Shown here in pieces: positions 60,881 to 64,000 of a DNA stretch of 64,000 nt. The stretch comes from Mycteria americana. Its lineage: Eukaryota > Chordata > Aves > Ciconiiformes > Ciconiidae. The number at the start of each line of letters is the position of its first letter. Position 1 is the stretch's first letter. The stretch lies in NCBI RefSeq assembly GCF_035582795.1, contig NC_134365.1, forward strand, positions 210,644,387-210,708,386. Reading direction: 5' to 3'. The position numbers and the translations under genes are program-made. The notes below the pieces were generated by a model, which was given only the letters and a program-made list of their open reading frames with translations, was not told the DNA's origin and ran no database searches.

Positions 60881-63153
60881 GGTTCTGCCTTAGGTATCAA
60901 GGACTCCTCGTTTGTGTCAGTCAGTGTTACCGCGCCCGGCAGCAGGCACGCACATCACCAACGTTTTGTACCCCTGTGGGGTGTTGCCACTGGCCTGCCT
61001 TGTCAAAAGATGCCTTGTCATCCTCACCTGAGGCGATGGCAGACTGATGGAAATAAAGACAGAAGAGTCCAGTTTGGATGCATGATGTAGATCTACTAAT
61101 ACTCAAAAGTACTAGCTTGGTTTTAATAGCGCTTTTCATAAAATGAGGCGTCTGGAGATGCTGTTTATAGGATTGAAGTATACTTGACTCTCCTTGTTTT
61201 GCCACTGTTAAAGTTCTGAGAAAGAAGAACAGCTAGTAATTACAGTAGTCAATGGATAATGCTGCTGGCGGGCACATGGGGAAGTTGTCCCGCTCGCCTG
61301 GCCAGGAGCTTTGCCCCACGGTAGCTTCCTTGAAATCAAGACTTCGCATACAGTAGTGAGAATTTATAAGGTACAAACCAAGTCTAGTTACACAAATGCG
61401 TGATGTAATCCATTTCTGTATTTTTCCTTGATGCATTTCAAGGTGTATTCATCTTCCACAGATGTCCTGAAACCAAACTTTCAAAATAATAAGCATTAAA
61501 AAATCATTTTGTACCATTCATTGCTCAGAGGCAATTCACTATTTTCTAACAGAAGTGCTGAACAGGGCTACTAGAAAGGCGAGTGATGGAGATGCCCTCC
61601 ACAGATGCTTGATCAGAGCACCAGATGTGGGCCAACATACCCAACCCTGCTGCTGCTGTTACAAATGTGCTTCAGCTCTGTTAGTGGTGTCTGGAAGGAG
61701 CTTGGGATCACTCAGGCATCTGCACAGGACAAAGTGTTTTGTTACAGCTTTCATACAGAGTGACAGTACTTCAGGTCTTGCAGTCAATTTTCAGTTCAAT
61801 TTCATTAACACAGAGAAGCAAGTTTCTCCACTGCTAAATTATAGATGACAAAGTTGAAGGTCAAAATCATGCAGCATGCCATTACCATGGGAATATCTGT
61901 AGTGTACTAACTCCCATGCAATACAGATCATCTGCTGGGCTGACAGCATTGCTGAAGTTCTACCAGTATTCTTCAAAACTACTATTGATCAAAAAAGATC
62001 TACCTGCTCGGAGTAATTGTTTTGAGGTGTACTATACTGGTACTTAAAAATCCTCACTCATTAAATACTTGCATTTAGTAGTGATTTTTGTCTGAAACTT
62101 ACACTTGAACCAAGGTGGAACAAAAAAAAAGTTGGGAAGTGTACGTTACTGGACATCTCACAGATAGATAAATAATCTAGGTAGTTGATTCTCCAAAAGA
62201 AGTTGAAAGATGGAGAGATGCAGACTGATACAGCTGATGTGAACAGTAACACAGGTAAATTAAACTCTGAAATCAACTCTAAAAATTGTAGAGTTTTTAA
62301 TTTGCTAGCAGAGAGGCTGAACTGACAAACAGAAGCAGCAAATCATGATGTCTCTTGTGAAAATGTATAGCATTAATTAACATTTTTCTGCTAAGTTAAA
62401 CCAAATAGTACTCAGTGCTAAGACCTGATAAGAATGCCTCAGATGAAGGGTCCCAAGCCTTCACTACAAACCAGTGAGATTCTAGCTGGCATGACTGCAG
62501 AGAGAAACTGCACTTGAGTGCGTGCTAAAGGCCTCAAAATCTTAAGAAACAAGCCAACCAACCCACCACCACCAGCTTGAGTCTGGTTAAATGACGGCAG
62601 CCAAATCTGTCAGAACTTTTGGAAGCCCAACTCAGATGTGAATGCCTAGGATTAGCAATACAAGCAATCACAAATTAAAAAGGTGTCAAATAAGAAAATA
62701 AATGAATGGTCTGGAAATTAAGGAATTTTGAGGAAAAATACCAGTGAAGTTTTTAAACTGTGCTGATGTCCTAATATTTGAGTTGGAATGAATTCCCTTT
62801 GGGGATTCAAAAGTGGAAGAGAAACACTGTTGAGTGTGTCCTGCACTAAATTAGCTGTAACTAGATCAGACACGACAGTATGTTGGCTGTTGATCCTCAT
62901 ATAGTCGAAGTTTACTTGTTCTAAATAATGCCATATCCATGGCATTAAAACTCTACTCCTCAACTTAATTTGCAAGGGAAAAGTAAACAGGATCTTCATA
63001 GAAAGTAATTTCTTTGACAAGTACCAGGAAAAAAGTAAACCGAAACTACTTTATCATCCTATGAATAACGCTTTTGATTTATGAACGGGCAACTGCATTG
63101 ATAATTGAGCTTTCAATTAAAAATATGACAACAAAATACCTAGGGTTAAATAT
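60881..63153. other. Interval between C11orf97 promoter and ANKRD49 3' end
   Basis: About 2.3 kb, AT-rich, no exon or repeat recognised. Confidence 0.5.
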
Positions 63154-63159
63154 TTTATT
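63154..63159 (-). terminator. Candidate poly-A signal of ANKRD49
   Basis: AATAAA on the minus strand, about 465 bp downstream of the ANKRD49 stop codon. It is the first perfect hexamer I see in that direction; usage is inferred. Confidence 0.45.
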
Positions 63160-63623
63160 TTATAAGCAGCCTTACAGCAGGATCACTAAACATTTTGTGC
63201 ATCACCCAAATAAGTTACATTCATTCTGAGCTTTCATGCAGTTTTAAAAAAGTTAAATTTCTCAAAAAATAATTTTCAAGTGAGCTGTAATAAACTCTGC
63301 ATAACCAAGCCAGAATTCTTTCACATCAAGTAAATATTCCAGTTTTCCTTCCTGCTTTGACAGTACAGACCAATTATAAAAGCCCCTCCAAATCTGCACT
63401 AATTAAATGGAGACTCACTGAAATTACTGAGACTTGCTGAATACCCTGAATAACAGTCCTAACGCTTCACAGCAGAGTTGCAAGAAGTGACATTTTGCCT
63501 GAGGAGAATACTAAAGTATCTTAAATGAAAACCTTGTTGCAAAGGGACAGACCACCACTAATGAGCATGCAGAACACAAAGGAGAGACAGCAAACCTCAA
63601 ATTCACAAGCTTAACCACAGCTT

Positions 63624-64000
63624 TTAAGGGGACACAGCATTTATGCAGTCTTCTACTATTTCAAAAAGGTAGTGATATATATCAGTCCTCCTAGCAATGT
63701 CAAGGGCTGTTTCATCCAAGTTGTTTTTCAGGTCTGGTTTCACGTAGCGATTCATCAGCAAGAGTTCAAGGGTTTCTCTACTGTTTTTGTTTCCTGCAGC
63801 GATATGCAACGGTGTCAGCAAACCATTTGTCTGCGCGTTGATGTCTGCACCCTGCTGAAGTAAGAATGCGGCCACTTTTGTATTGTTCCACTTACAGGCG
63901 CTGTGCAGAGGCGTCCAGCCGTCCACTGTCTGCGCATGAACATCTGCCCCTTGGGCAACCAATTCATGTGCAATGTCCAAGTGCCCGCTGTAGGCGGCTC
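63624..64000 (-). CDS. ANKRD49: ANKRD49, C-terminal coding part (cut by the window edge)
   Basis: The minus strand gives 124 residues ending EIVEDCINAVSP and stop TAA at 63624-63626. It consists of ankyrin repeats: GHLDIAHELVAQG, then ADVHAQTVDGWTPLHSACKW, ADINAQTNGLLTPLHIAAG and a last one ending NNLDETALDIARRT, followed by YHYLFEIVEDC. The C-terminal DIARRT.IYHYLFEIVE matches human ANKRD49, about 239 residues long, so roughly half is visible. It is reported as a small ankyrin-repeat protein acting in gene regulation and spermatogenesis; this is family knowledge. The frame is open to the window edge with no splice site evident in it. In human the gene is head-to-head with MRE11, which would lie beyond the right edge. 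Confidence 0.94.
   Translation of the reverse strand, partial: AAYSGHLDIAHELVAQGADVHAQTVDGWTPLHSACKWNNTKVAAFLLQQGADINAQTNGLLTPLHIAAGNKNSRETLELLLMNRYVKPDLKNNLDETALDIARRTDIYHYLFEIVEDCINAVSP

Noticed and set aside
60104-61090. Long open frames on both strands across the 60-kb CpG island (241 and 308 codons)
   Set aside because: Low stop density in GC-rich DNA. The real coding part is only the 91-nt C11orf97 exon 1, fixed by its donor site and by phase with exons 2 and 3.
1-64000. CRISPR arrays, tRNA or rRNA genes, and bacterial-type operons
   Set aside because: None seen; the window is vertebrate nuclear DNA, and the only rRNA-related sequence is the short 28S remnant at the R2 5' end.

Overview
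The window is avian nuclear DNA. Evidence for a bird: many CR1 LINE copies ending in the bird-type ATTCTATGATTCT tail, a solo LTR of a type I recognise from bird genomes, large introns and intergenic gaps, sharp CpG islands, and a vertebrate gene order FUT4 - C11orf97 - ANKRD49 that matches human 11q21. Nothing bacterial, viral-replicative or CRISPR-like is present.

Layout. From 1 to 44.5 kb I find no recognisable protein-coding gene. This stretch holds CR1 fragments of several ages (1.3, 3.2, 5.0, 6.1, 9.6, 12.1, 15.0, 15.5 and 29.1 kb), a solo LTR with intact 5-bp target duplications (2244-2817), short tandem repeats (25.6, 28.1 and 37.4 kb) and, at about 29.8-34.1 kb, the most unusual object: a nearly full-length but dead R2 non-LTR retrotransposon on the minus strand. 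R2 normally lives in the 28S rRNA gene. This copy is outside an rDNA unit yet still carries about 28 bases of the 28S target at its 5' end.

From 44.5 kb to the right edge lie three genes, all on the minus strand: the single-exon fucosyltransferase gene FUT4 (44564-45850) inside a strong CpG island; a three-exon orthologue of human C11orf97 (60412 down to 56499), which I rebuilt by splicing and which is too fragmented to appear as a long ORF; and the last coding exon of ANKRD49, cut by the right edge. Older CR1 fragments lie in the gaps, including a piece of CR1 ORF1 with its esterase domain (about 53.15-53.9 kb).

The three genes are neighbours by conserved synteny, not by a shared pathway: FUT4 makes fucosylated Lewis-type glycans in the Golgi, ANKRD49 is an ankyrin-repeat protein, and C11orf97 is poorly characterised. 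Each of the two CpG islands fits its own minus-strand promoter. PIWIL4 and AMOTL1, the next genes beyond FUT4 in human, were not recognised in the 44 kb to the left.
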